This document shows, in pieces, positions 31,027 through 37,752 of a DNA stretch of 37,752 bases. Positions within the stretch are counted from its first letter, which is position 1. The number at the start of each line of letters is the position of its first letter. The stretch comes from Clostridium sp. UBA699 (GTDB lineage Bacteria; Bacillota; Clostridia; Clostridiales; Clostridiaceae): the NCBI GenBank assembly GCA_002298915.1, contig DBML01000034.1, positions 1 through 37,752 of the forward strand, given 5' to 3'. The position numbers and the translations under genes are program-made. The notes under the pieces were generated by a model that saw only the letters and a list, made by a program, of their open reading frames with translations, did not search any database and was not told where the DNA came from.

Positions 31027-31079
31027 GAATGTTCGAATAAAGTGTTGTTGCTGAATAACAACACTTTATTCGAACATTC
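31027..31079. repeat. Perfect 23-bp inverted repeat with 7-base loop
   Basis: The left arm (31027-31049, starting GAATGTTCGAATAAAG) is exactly complementary to the right arm (31057-31079); the loop is GCTGAAT. No T-run follows on either strand, so it is not a normal terminator. It lies between convergent terminators of the cupin and AI-2E-type genes. No target-site duplication is visible. Confidence 0.85.
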
Positions 31080-31108
31080 CTGTATAGCTCCGATATTCAT
31101 ACAGGCGC

Positions 31109-31137
31109 AAAAATACCCCGAAGCCTCGGCTCCGGGG
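31109..31137 (-). terminator. Intrinsic terminator after the AI-2E-type gene
   Basis: CCCCGGAGC pairs with GCTTCGGGG (one G-U) around a 4-base loop, followed on the minus strand by TATTTTTGC. Confidence 0.88.
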
Positions 31138-31143
31138 ATAAGT

Positions 31144-32151
31144 TCACAGTTTTACATCAAGTACCTCAAGTATGAATATGAACAGCGGTATACCTATCAG
31201 CAGCCCCCACACCCCTATCAGATGCTCGGCCACCAGCAGTATTATGAAAGTGAAGAATATGGGCAGCTCTACCTTCGCGCTCATGAGGTTAGGGTTGAGA
31301 ACGTAGCTCTCGAAGCCGTGCACCATAGCTATCATGACGAGCACCGACACAACCTTCGCGAAACCGCCTATCTTGAATGCTATGAGCGAGAGCGGCACCA
31401 GCGAAACGATAACCCCGGCAACAGGGACAAGGCTCAGTATGAGTATCATTATCCACAGCGTCGCAAGGTTTGGGAACCCAAGTATGTATAGCATGCATAC
31501 TGAGATTATGCTGTTGCATATGGCTATGATTATCTGGGCCTGCATGACCTTTCCGAAGGTGTTGAGGAAGTTTGTGCCGTAAAAGCTGAAATACTTGTAG
31601 AAGCCCGACAGCTTGCTGTCCTTGAATTTCTCAAGGAATATGAAGACCTTCTTTTTCTCCAGTATGAAGAACAGGCTCAGGATCATTGCTATGAACGCCT
31701 GAAGGCTCAGCGAGCCGACCTTGCTCGCCAGGTCGATCGTCATGCTGACGCCGGATTTAATATAGTTGTTGAGGTCTATCTCCTGTATAGCCTGCGCCAA
31801 GAAACTGTCGATGACCGGAGATCCGACCTTGAGTTCCTCTACGTTGAAATTATTTATAAAGCTCGTCACTTCCCTGACAAGGATCGGAAAATACCTGACC
31901 CCTGCGAACGTTATGGCTGCAAAAAGCAGCGCATAAAGCGTAATAGTGACCAGCTTCTCCTTGACAGGGGTAATCTTCTTCAGGTGCTTGACGATGAATT
32001 CCTGCGCGCTGTTCATGAGGAACGCGAAGACGAATGTCAAGAGCAGCAGGTTCGTCATCGGCCCCAGCAGATAAAGGGCGATGGCTATAGATGCTAAAAA
32101 AAATGTCCTTCTGACAACCTCGCGGCTGAATAATTCCCTTAAAAATTCCAT
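31144..32151 (-). CDS. AI-2E family transporter (PerM/YdbI type)
   Basis: The 335-residue protein has an N-terminal pair of membrane helices, a cytosolic or external loop (LVREVTSFINNFNVEELKVG), and then about six more helices. The conserved late part reads LILSLVPVAGVIVSLVPLSLIAF, then FESYVLNPNLMSAKVELPIFFTFIILLVAEHLIGVWGLLIGIPLF. Family members export AI-2 or act as sodium/proton antiporters; the sequence does not decide between these. It is monocistronic and divergent from the chemoreceptor-like gene. Confidence 0.92.
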   Translation of the reverse strand: MEFLRELFSREVVRRTFFLASIAIALYLLGPMTNLLLLTFVFAFLMNSAQEFIVKHLKKITPVKEKLVTITLYALLFAAITFAGVRYFPILVREVTSFINNFNVEELKVGSPVIDSFLAQAIQEIDLNNYIKSGVSMTIDLASKVGSLSLQAFIAMILSLFFILEKKKVFIFLEKFKDSKLSGFYKYFSFYGTNFLNTFGKVMQAQIIIAICNSIISVCMLYILGFPNLATLWIMILILSLVPVAGVIVSLVPLSLIAFKIGGFAKVVSVLVMIAMVHGFESYVLNPNLMSAKVELPIFFTFIILLVAEHLIGVWGLLIGIPLFIFILEVLDVKL

Positions 32152-32327
32152 AAGACCTCTCCTAAATACGACTTTTTACTGTATAATTATAACATACAAA
32201 TCACACAAAATTTGAAGTGTTACAAAATTAATTCTTTTTTAACACAATAGCGGAAATCCCTTCATTATATAGTAGCATTATGTGATATAATTATTATTAA
32301 CATTTGCCGAGTTCGAAAGGAGATACC

Positions 32328-33164
32328 ATGTCAGTCATCACAAACAATTTGGAAGTGCTAAACGCATTCAGGATATTCGCGCCCTACATACCTTACCTTC
32401 ACACCCAGGATGTGATGATAAACATATCCGAGGGTGACCGCATTACGTACGTGAGCGGCGCCGAGAAGCTCGGAGTAGCAATGAAGGTCGGAGATCACGT
32501 CAATCCCAACGGAGCTGACTACGTCGCCATGAAGACAAAGAAGGTGGTTAGGAAGAAGATCCCGAAGGAAGTGTTCGGGCAGGAGATAGAATCCATATCC
32601 ATCCCTATAGTAGACGAGCACAACAACGCTGTGGCATGCATAGCCGTTGTAAAAAGCCTCAAGAGGCACTACGAGATCTCGCGGCTCTCCGAAGCCCTTG
32701 CAACCGCACTAAGCCAGATATCGGACAGCACCGATGCCCTGGTTGAGTCCTCCATGGAGGTTTCCGAGCTCAACGCAAGCATAGCCGAGAGCATGGAGGA
32801 AACTACTCGCCAGACAAAGGCCACGGACGAGATAATCGGCTTCGTGAAGAACATAGCCAAGCAGACTAACCTTCTCGGCCTCAACGCTTCCATAGAGGCT
32901 TCAAGGGCAGGCGAGTACGGACGCGGCTTCAACGTCGTCGCAAAGGAAACGCGCAAGCTCTCCGCCTCCAGCACCGAAAACCTTAAAAAGATCGAGGGCA
33001 TCCTGAAGAACATCCAGTCCTCGATAGGCAGCATGAGCGAGAAAGTAACGCTTGTTAACGAAAACTTCGTCAAGCACACTAGCGAGTTCCAGGAGATCAG
33101 CTCTCTCATAGAGCAGCTTTCCGCCAACGCAGAGCAGCTTGAAAACATCGCAAAAAATTATTAG
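32328..33164 (+). CDS. Soluble chemoreceptor-like (MCP signalling domain) protein
   Basis: This 278-residue protein lacks any membrane segment. Residues 1-125 form a small sensor-like domain (LHTQDVMINISEGDRITYVSGAEKLG, ISIPIVDEHNNAVACIAVVKSL). The rest is a shortened MCP coiled coil with the hairpin tip IAKQTNLLGLNASIEASRAGEYGRGFNVVAKETRKLS, which binds CheA/CheW. The helical bundle is shorter than in normal receptors and classical methylation sites are not obvious. No che or flagellar gene is nearby. ATG 32328 follows AAGGAGA. Confidence 0.88.
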   Translation: MSVITNNLEVLNAFRIFAPYIPYLHTQDVMINISEGDRITYVSGAEKLGVAMKVGDHVNPNGADYVAMKTKKVVRKKIPKEVFGQEIESISIPIVDEHNNAVACIAVVKSLKRHYEISRLSEALATALSQISDSTDALVESSMEVSELNASIAESMEETTRQTKATDEIIGFVKNIAKQTNLLGLNASIEASRAGEYGRGFNVVAKETRKLSASSTENLKKIEGILKNIQSSIGSMSEKVTLVNENFVKHTSEFQEISSLIEQLSANAEQLENIAKNY

Positions 33165-33184
33165 GGTGCCTGATGCACCCTAAT
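33160..33184. terminator. Shared bidirectional terminator holding both stop codons
   Basis: ATTAGGGTGC pairs with GCACCCTAAT across a 5-base loop. TTTTT follows on the plus strand and AATTTTTTG on the minus strand. The stop codons of the convergent chemoreceptor-like gene and ppaX both lie in its arms. Confidence 0.92.
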
Positions 33185-33842
33185 TTTTCATTTCAAGCTC
33201 TTCGTTTATGTTCTCGCATATCCCGACGAGCTCCGAGATCTCATCTATTATGAAGTCCGGCTCGTAGCTCATCAGCTCCTCCATGGGCAGCGCCGTGTAT
33301 CTAACGAGGCAGGTGTAGCAGCCTGCATCCTTTCCGCAGAGTATGTCGTTGTGGCTGTCCCCCACCATTATCGTCTCCCAGGGCTTTACACCGATCAGCT
33401 CGCAGGCCCTCAGCGCAGGCCCGCCTGTAGGCTTGTGCTCCTCCGTGTCCTCGAAGGTAACCACGGCATCCATGTACTTGTATATGTCTATTAGATGCAG
33501 ACCCCGTTCTGTAGTCGGCCTCCTTTTGGAGGTCACGAGCGCGATCTTCAATCCGGCTTCCCTGAGAGCTTCGATCCCCGCGGTTACACCCTCGCATTCC
33601 TTCGCCAGGACGTCGTGCCTGGTTTCCTGGTGCTTCCTGAACAAATCCAGCAGCTCGTCCACGTTTTCCCTGTCATATTTCTCCATGGCGAATACCAGCG
33701 GCTCGCCGAAGGTCTTCACCACATCCTCACGGGGCACTTCCACGTCAAGATGCTTCCTTACGGCATGCTGGAAGCACTCTACTATCAGCTCGTTTGTATC
33801 TATCAACGTTCCATCAAGATCGAACAATATCGCTTTTATCAC
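33180..33842 (-). CDS. ppaX: HAD-family phosphatase, PpaX-like pyrophosphatase
   Basis: The 220-residue HAD hydrolase shows motif I FDLDGTLIDTNELI (Asp nucleophile near residue 8), motif II ALVTSKR, the Lys of motif III in HKPTGGPALRA and motif IV MVGDSHNDILCGKDAG. The helical cap (about 18-85) and the KRRPTTERGL stretch fit PpaX, which hydrolyses pyrophosphate formed during HPr-Ser phosphate dephosphorylation. No hprK gene is nearby, so phosphoglycolate phosphatase remains an alternative. Confidence 0.85.
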   Translation of the reverse strand: MIKAILFDLDGTLIDTNELIVECFQHAVRKHLDVEVPREDVVKTFGEPLVFAMEKYDRENVDELLDLFRKHQETRHDVLAKECEGVTAGIEALREAGLKIALVTSKRRPTTERGLHLIDIYKYMDAVVTFEDTEEHKPTGGPALRACELIGVKPWETIMVGDSHNDILCGKDAGCYTCLVRYTALPMEELMSYEPDFIIDEISELVGICENINEELEMKN

Positions 33843-33943
33843 TTACAACACCTCCTGAACTCTTTATAGTTTAGTATATATCATTATTTTTTTCAACAAT
33901 TTGTAGTATAATAAGCTATATGTCTTAACAGGAGGAATTTCAA

Positions 33944-34930
33944 TTGAAAGAAGAAATACTTGCAGTTCTGAAATCCAATCCGGGAGCCTACATATCAGGG
34001 CAGAGCCTGAGCGAGAAGCTCAGCGTCAGCAGGACGGCTATCTGGAAGTATATAAACGCTCTCAAGGAGGAAGGCTACCATATAGAGTCCGTTTCGAAGA
34101 AGGGCTACAGGCTGGTTGCGTCACCTGACCTCCTGACGGGCGACGAGGTCAGCCCTTTCCTTGACACGAAATGCATCGGAAGAAGCTACTTCCATTTCGA
34201 CACGCTGGAATCGACGAACACGAAGGCCAAGGAGCTCGCAGCCAAGCCGGGCCTCGACGGCGCGGTAGTGGTGAGCGAGGAGCAGACGACAGGAAAGGGT
34301 CGCCTCGGGAGGCAGTGGGTATCGCCGAAGCACAGGGGCATCTGGATGTCGCTTATCCTCAAGCCTGACCTGGAACCTTCGAACGTCCCCAGGATGGTAC
34401 ACATAGCGGCTGCGGCTGTGCTGCTTGCGCTTAAGGAAATCGGGATCAGGGCTTCCGTGAAGTGGCCAAACGACATAATCCTCAACGGCAAGAAGGTCTG
34501 CGGCATCCTGACGGAGATGAGCGGCGAGATAAACCATATTGACTACGTCATCGTCGGCATCGGCGTCAATGCCAACCTTGAAGCGCAGGACATACCGCAG
34601 GACATAATTGAAAAAGCCAGCTCCCTTTTAATAGAAACTGGCTCTGAGGTGGACAGGAAATCCCTGTCCGCAAAGATACTCAACCATTTCGAAGACCTCT
34701 ACACGGACTTCCTCGAAACCGGAACTATCGAAGCTTCGGTTAAGATCTGCAGGGACAACTCCATCCTTCTCGGCAGGGATATCAGGCTCATAGCCAGGAA
34801 CAAGGAGCGCAAAGCAAGGGCTGTCGACATCAGCATCGACGGCGAGCTCATCGTCCAGTTCGAAGACGGCCGCATAGAGCCGATCTCCTCAGGCGAGGTG
34901 TCCGTGCGCGGGCTTAACGGGTATATCTAA
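33944..34930 (+). CDS. birA: Bifunctional biotin-protein ligase / biotin repressor BirA
   Basis: The 328-residue group II BirA has an N-terminal winged helix (SGQSLSEKLSVSRTAIWKYINALKEEGYHIES, about 18-50) that binds operators. The biotinoyl-AMP ligase domain shows TLESTNTKAKELA, the adenylate loop TTGKGRLGRQW, ISL-type strands and VKWPNDIILNGKKVCGILTE. A C-terminal SH3-like domain follows. TTG 33944 follows AGGAGGA. It ends in a 4-base convergent overlap with bioY. A matching operator lies upstream of bioY, so it should repress biotin uptake when biotin is plentiful. Confidence 0.96.
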   Translation: MKEEILAVLKSNPGAYISGQSLSEKLSVSRTAIWKYINALKEEGYHIESVSKKGYRLVASPDLLTGDEVSPFLDTKCIGRSYFHFDTLESTNTKAKELAAKPGLDGAVVVSEEQTTGKGRLGRQWVSPKHRGIWMSLILKPDLEPSNVPRMVHIAAAAVLLALKEIGIRASVKWPNDIILNGKKVCGILTEMSGEINHIDYVIVGIGVNANLEAQDIPQDIIEKASSLLIETGSEVDRKSLSAKILNHFEDLYTDFLETGTIEASVKICRDNSILLGRDIRLIARNKERKARAVDISIDGELIVQFEDGRIEPISSGEVSVRGLNGYI

Positions 34931-35484
34931 GCAGCTGCCTGCTGCTTTTTCAATGCGGGCAAAAGCTTGACGCCTATCAGCGCTGTCAGAAGGCTTTTCG
35001 TTATGTCTCCAGGTATGAACACGACGCAACCCACTGTCATTGCCTTGGAGAAGCTCATCTGCACGCCGGAAACGTAGTTGAGGATCATGTAGAGATACGG
35101 CACGCCTATTGCATAAATTACTGCCACGCCTGCTAAGCAGGCAAGGAATATCTGCAGCACCTTGGGCTCCTTATATTTTGACACTATAAGCCCTATGACA
35201 TACGCTGCTGCTATATAGCCAAGCAGATACCCGAATGTCGGCTTGAATATATAAGCCGGTCCGCCTCCAGCAGTGAAAATCGGTATGCCCATGAGCCCAA
35301 TGGCCACGTAGAGAATCTGTGAAAGCGCTCCGAGCCTCGGCCCCAGAAGCACCGCGGCGAGTGCTGTGAAAAGGAACTGCAGGGTGATCGGTGCAGGCCC
35401 TATAGGGATTTTGATGAACGCCCCAACCGCTGTCAGGGCAGCAAAGAATGATACCAAAATCATGTTTCTAGTATTAATTTTCAT
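34927..35484 (-). CDS. bioY: Biotin transporter substrate-binding component BioY
   Basis: The 185-residue S-component of an ECF transporter has about six hydrophobic segments. It begins NMILVSFFAALTAVGAFIKIPIGPAPITLQFLFTALAAVLLGPRLGALSQILYVAIGLMGIPIF, continues with AGGGPAYIFKPTFGYLLGY and ends with FIPGDITKSLLTALIGVKLLPAL, all typical of BioY. No ECF ATPase genes are nearby, so it uses shared modules or works alone. ATG 35484 follows GGAGG; a longer frame runs through the promoter. Its -35 element lies inside the BirA operator. Confidence 0.95.
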   Translation of the reverse strand: MKINTRNMILVSFFAALTAVGAFIKIPIGPAPITLQFLFTALAAVLLGPRLGALSQILYVAIGLMGIPIFTAGGGPAYIFKPTFGYLLGYIAAAYVIGLIVSKYKEPKVLQIFLACLAGVAVIYAIGVPYLYMILNYVSGVQMSFSKAMTVGCVVFIPGDITKSLLTALIGVKLLPALKKQQAAA

Positions 35485-35517
35485 AAATTTCCTCCGTTGC
35501 AATTGTATTCTGTTAAC

Positions 35518-35573
35518 AATATAATATATGCAAGCGCTATTGTCAACCTGTTTTCTGTTCAAGGTTGACAATA
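35518..35573. promoter_or_regulatory. BirA operator over divergent bioY and dipeptidase promoters
   Basis: TATTGTCAACC and GGTTGACAATA form an 11-base inverted repeat with a 14-base spacer (35538-35573), the classical BirA operator form. On the minus strand its TTGACA (35546-35541), 17 bases and TATATT (35523-35518) make the bioY promoter. On the plus strand TTGACA (35565-35570), 17 bases and TTTAAA (35588-35593) could serve the dipeptidase gene. Confidence 0.88.
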
Positions 35574-35605
35574 AGTTAAAAACAAGCTTTAAATGAGGTG
35601 TTATT

Positions 35606-36544
35606 TTGAATTTTGTCGATTTTCATTGCGACACGATATATAAACTCAGGAAGGATCCTTCCCTTGAGCTGAGGCAAAACAGCCTAAGTGTGGACACTGA
35701 GAAGCTGAGGGCGTCCGGCTCGCTTGCCCAGTTCTTCGCGCTATACATAGATCTGGCCGAGACCAAGGACCCCTTCGACGAGGCCGTGAGGATGGCTGAG
35801 ATTTTCAGAAGGGAGCTGGACGCGAGCTCAGACGTCCTGAGGTTCTCCGGAAGCTTCGAGGAGCTCATGGAAAACCAGCGGCAGGGCTACGTATCCTCCT
35901 TCCTGACGGTGGAGGAAGGGGCTGCGCTGGAAGGAAAGATTTCCAACCTCGAGGAGCTCCGCAGGCTCGGAGTCAGGCTCATAACCCTGACCTGGAACTA
36001 CCCGAACGAGATAGGCTATCCTGCCTTCGAAGGCAAATACATGGACAGGGGCCTCACGGATTTCGGCTGCGAGCTGGTCGAGGCGATGAACCACAACCGC
36101 ATGATCATCGACGTCTCGCACCTTTCCGACAGGGGTTTTTACGATGTTTCCGAGATCTCGAAAAAGCCGTTCATGGCTTCGCATTCCAACGCCCGCGCGG
36201 TTACGAATGTTCCGAGAAACCTGACAGATGACATGATAAGGTTCCTCGGGAACAACGGCGGCCTCATAGGCATCAACTTCGAGAAAACTTTCCTTGGCTG
36301 CTCCGCTCAGGGCAAGATTTGCGAGATGGTGAGGCACATCAACCACATAAGGAGCAAGGGCGGCATAGAGGTCATCGCCCTGGGCTCCGATTTCGACGGG
36401 ATAGATACCCCTCCGGAGATTTCAGACATCAGCCAGATGGGCAGGCTCGCCGAAGCACTCTGCGAGAGCGGGTACAGCGGCGGCGATATTGAGAAGATTT
36501 TTTACAGGAACGCCCTGAGGTTCATCAGGGACACTCTTTCCTAG
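35606..36544 (+). CDS. Membrane dipeptidase family protein (peptidase M19)
   Basis: The 312-residue dizinc hydrolase shows the metal site VDFHCDTIYKL near the N-terminus, SFLTVEEGAAL with the bridging Glu, RLITLTWNYPNEIG, IDVSHLSDRGFYDV, ASHSNARAVTNVPRNLTDDMI and ALGSDFDGID. These match renal-dipeptidase-type M19 enzymes; bacterial members cleave dipeptides, including D-amino acid types. There is no signal peptide, so it acts in the cytoplasm. TTG 35606 follows GAGGTG. It leads a run with the sortase and HD-domain genes, and its -35 may lie in the BirA operator. Confidence 0.92.
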   Translation: MNFVDFHCDTIYKLRKDPSLELRQNSLSVDTEKLRASGSLAQFFALYIDLAETKDPFDEAVRMAEIFRRELDASSDVLRFSGSFEELMENQRQGYVSSFLTVEEGAALEGKISNLEELRRLGVRLITLTWNYPNEIGYPAFEGKYMDRGLTDFGCELVEAMNHNRMIIDVSHLSDRGFYDVSEISKKPFMASHSNARAVTNVPRNLTDDMIRFLGNNGGLIGINFEKTFLGCSAQGKICEMVRHINHIRSKGGIEVIALGSDFDGIDTPPEISDISQMGRLAEALCESGYSGGDIEKIFYRNALRFIRDTLS

Positions 36545-36563
36545 TCAGGATTCCGGAGGAATT

Positions 36564-37145
36564 ATGAAGAAGAAAAACATTTTAGGGACAATTTTGATAG
36601 CTGCAGGCCTCGCCATACTTGCGGGCGCCGTTTCCATGAGGGTCTGGGCTGACTACAGGCAGAGGTCGATGCTCGATGCTTTCCAGACCACGCTTCAGAC
36701 GGCTGACAGCGATCAGGCAGCTTCGGAGGCCTCAGCAGACGCTTCAGGCCAGGACACCCTTGGAATCCTTGAGATACCTAAGATAGGCCTTACCGTAGCG
36801 ATAGGCAAGGACGTCTCCAAGGATACTCTGAAGTACTCCGTAGGGCATTTCGATGGCACAGCCCTGCCCGGTGAAAAAGGCAACTGCGCCATTGCCGGAC
36901 ACAGGAGCTACACCTACAGCCAGTTTTTCAACCGTCTGGACGAGGTGGCTGTGGGCGATACCGTAACGATAAGGACCTCGAAAGGGACCTTCAGCTATGT
37001 TGTTTACGACAAGTTCGTCGTTGAGCCTTCCAGGGTTGAGGTCCTCAACTCCACCGACGACGCCACGCTTACCCTGGTCACCTGCACCCCTATAAGGGTA
37101 GCCACGCACAGGCTCATCATAAAAGCAAGGCTCCAGCAAATATGA
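36564..37145 (+). CDS. Class D sortase
   Basis: The 193-residue membrane-anchored transpeptidase has an N-terminal signal-anchor (ILGTILIAAGLAILAGAVSM), a linker rich in Ala, Ser and Asp, and then a sortase barrel from about residue 65 (LGILEIPKIGLTVAIGKDVSKDTLKYSVGHFDGTALPG). Catalytic residues are His in AIAGHRSYTYSQFF, Cys in TLVTCTPI and the following Arg (RVATHRLIIKARL). The TLVTCTP signature fits class D. No LPxTG-type substrate gene is seen in the window. A GGAGGA site precedes the ATG; the gap from the dipeptidase gene is 19 bases. Confidence 0.93.
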   Translation: MKKKNILGTILIAAGLAILAGAVSMRVWADYRQRSMLDAFQTTLQTADSDQAASEASADASGQDTLGILEIPKIGLTVAIGKDVSKDTLKYSVGHFDGTALPGEKGNCAIAGHRSYTYSQFFNRLDEVAVGDTVTIRTSKGTFSYVVYDKFVVEPSRVEVLNSTDDATLTLVTCTPIRVATHRLIIKARLQQI

Positions 37146-37163
37146 TCATGAAAGGAAAAGAAG

Positions 37164-37730
37164 ATGACTGAAAGAGAAAAAGCAGAGGTAATACTCAAGA
37201 AATACATAAAGACCGACCACTTCCTGAAGCATTCCTATGCCGTCGAGGCGGTCATGAGGGCCCTCAGCAGTAAGCTTGAGCCCGAAAACGAGGAGGAATG
37301 GGCAATAACCGGACTTCTCCACGACCTGGATGCCGAGATGGTTGACTACATGAACCACCCCGAGCTTCACGGGCCTAAGACCATCGAGTTGCTCAAGGCT
37401 GAAGGGTTTGGCAACGAGAGGATCTACAACGCCATCCTGGCTCACAACCAGGCCACGGGTGCAAAGATAGCCAGCAAGATGGATCAGGCTTCGTATGCTG
37501 CAGACCCAATCACAGGCTTCATAAACGCAATAACCCTTGTCTACGTCGACAAGAAGATCTCCAGCGTGAAGGCGAAGTCGATAACAAAGAGGATGAAGGA
37601 GACAAGGTTCGCGGCAGGCGCGGACAGGACTGCGATGAAATCCATAGAGAAGCTTGGCATCAGCTTCCCTGAATTCGCAGAGCTTTCCCTTGCAGCTATG
37701 CAGGATATCTCCGACGTGCTGGATCTATAA
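37164..37730 (+). CDS. HD-domain protein (HDIG-type phosphohydrolase)
   Basis: The 188-residue protein shows the HD metal pattern: HSYAVEAVMRAL, ITGLLHDLDAEMVDYMNHPELHGPKTIELL and ILAHNQATG. Similar small HD proteins hydrolyse nucleotides or phosphate esters; no substrate is evident. It lies 18 bases after the sortase gene with a GAAAGGAAAAG ribosome site, and the same transcript appears to continue. Confidence 0.88.
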   Translation: MTEREKAEVILKKYIKTDHFLKHSYAVEAVMRALSSKLEPENEEEWAITGLLHDLDAEMVDYMNHPELHGPKTIELLKAEGFGNERIYNAILAHNQATGAKIASKMDQASYAADPITGFINAITLVYVDKKISSVKAKSITKRMKETRFAAGADRTAMKSIEKLGISFPEFAELSLAAMQDISDVLDL

Positions 37731-37740
37731 AAATCGAGTA

Positions 37741-37752
37741 GGAGGTAAGTAA
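37741..37752 (+). promoter_or_regulatory. Ribosome binding site for the next gene
   Basis: TAGGAGGTAAG lies just before the window end, ten bases after the HD gene stop, so the operon continues beyond the window. Confidence 0.6.

Noticed and set aside
31027..31079. Inverted repeat as an insertion-sequence end or terminator
   Set aside because: No transposase fragment, second end, target duplication or T-run was seen.
1..37752. CRISPR array, tRNA or rRNA genes, prophage or insertion sequence
   Set aside because: No regularly spaced repeats, cloverleaf genes, ribosomal RNA or transposase/integrase frames were recognised on either strand.

Overview
The window reads as chromosomal DNA from an anaerobic, Gram-positive, Clostridia-type bacterium. 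Supporting points are strong AGGAGG-type ribosome sites, several GTG/TTG starts, a class D sortase, a group II BirA with its BioY transporter, PpaX, DegV, an A-type flavoprotein, and glycine and c-di-GMP riboswitches. I cannot name the genus. The left 11.5 kb is clearly more AT-rich than the remainder.

Left third (8-12035, all minus strand): a c-di-GMP-I riboswitch with an intrinsic terminator precedes a DUF192 gene and a complete Tad/Flp (type IVc) pilus operon. The operon holds two pilins separated by a strong hairpin, prepilin peptidase, TadE, a TadG-like protein, CpaB, a TadZ/CpaE-like ATPase, TadA, TadB and TadC. After a terminator-like hairpin come a dynamin-like GTPase, a GT-C-like membrane protein and a 58-residue membrane protein.

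Middle (12-23.9 kb, mostly minus strand): an A-type flavoprotein (FprA); a UPF0237/UPF0210 pair behind a glycine riboswitch; a CopZ-like metal-binding protein; an amidohydrolase-cysteine desulfurase-MnmA run (2-thiouridine tRNA modification); a probable orphan small RNA on the plus strand; dapB with a Cys-rich thioredoxin-fold-like gene; a UPF0316 gene; degV-padR behind repeated operator dyads; and a cysteine desulfidase with a textbook sigma-54 promoter and three upstream palindromes.

Centre of interest (24-27.6 kb, minus strand): a tight run hgcA-hgcB-NimA-like flavoprotein-sigma-54 activator. HgcA carries the diagnostic NVWCAAGK cap-helix motif of the mercury-methylation corrinoid protein. 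The open frame of the ferredoxin hgcB stops at a TGA exactly where HgcB proteins have a conserved cysteine. The next 18 codons continue as a typical HgcB tail ending in Cys-Gly-Cys, and a 7-bp hairpin lies at SECIS distance. I interpret this as a candidate selenocysteine-containing HgcB. The activator next door probably drives the cysteine desulfidase gene through the palindromes.

Right third (27.7-37.7 kb): DUF554, PHP phosphoesterase, AIM24-family, small membrane and cupin genes; an AI-2E-type transporter; a soluble chemoreceptor-like protein; ppaX; and birA. One BirA operator then overlaps the -35 elements of the divergent bioY and M19 dipeptidase-sortase-HD genes. No tRNA, rRNA, CRISPR array or insertion sequence was recognised.
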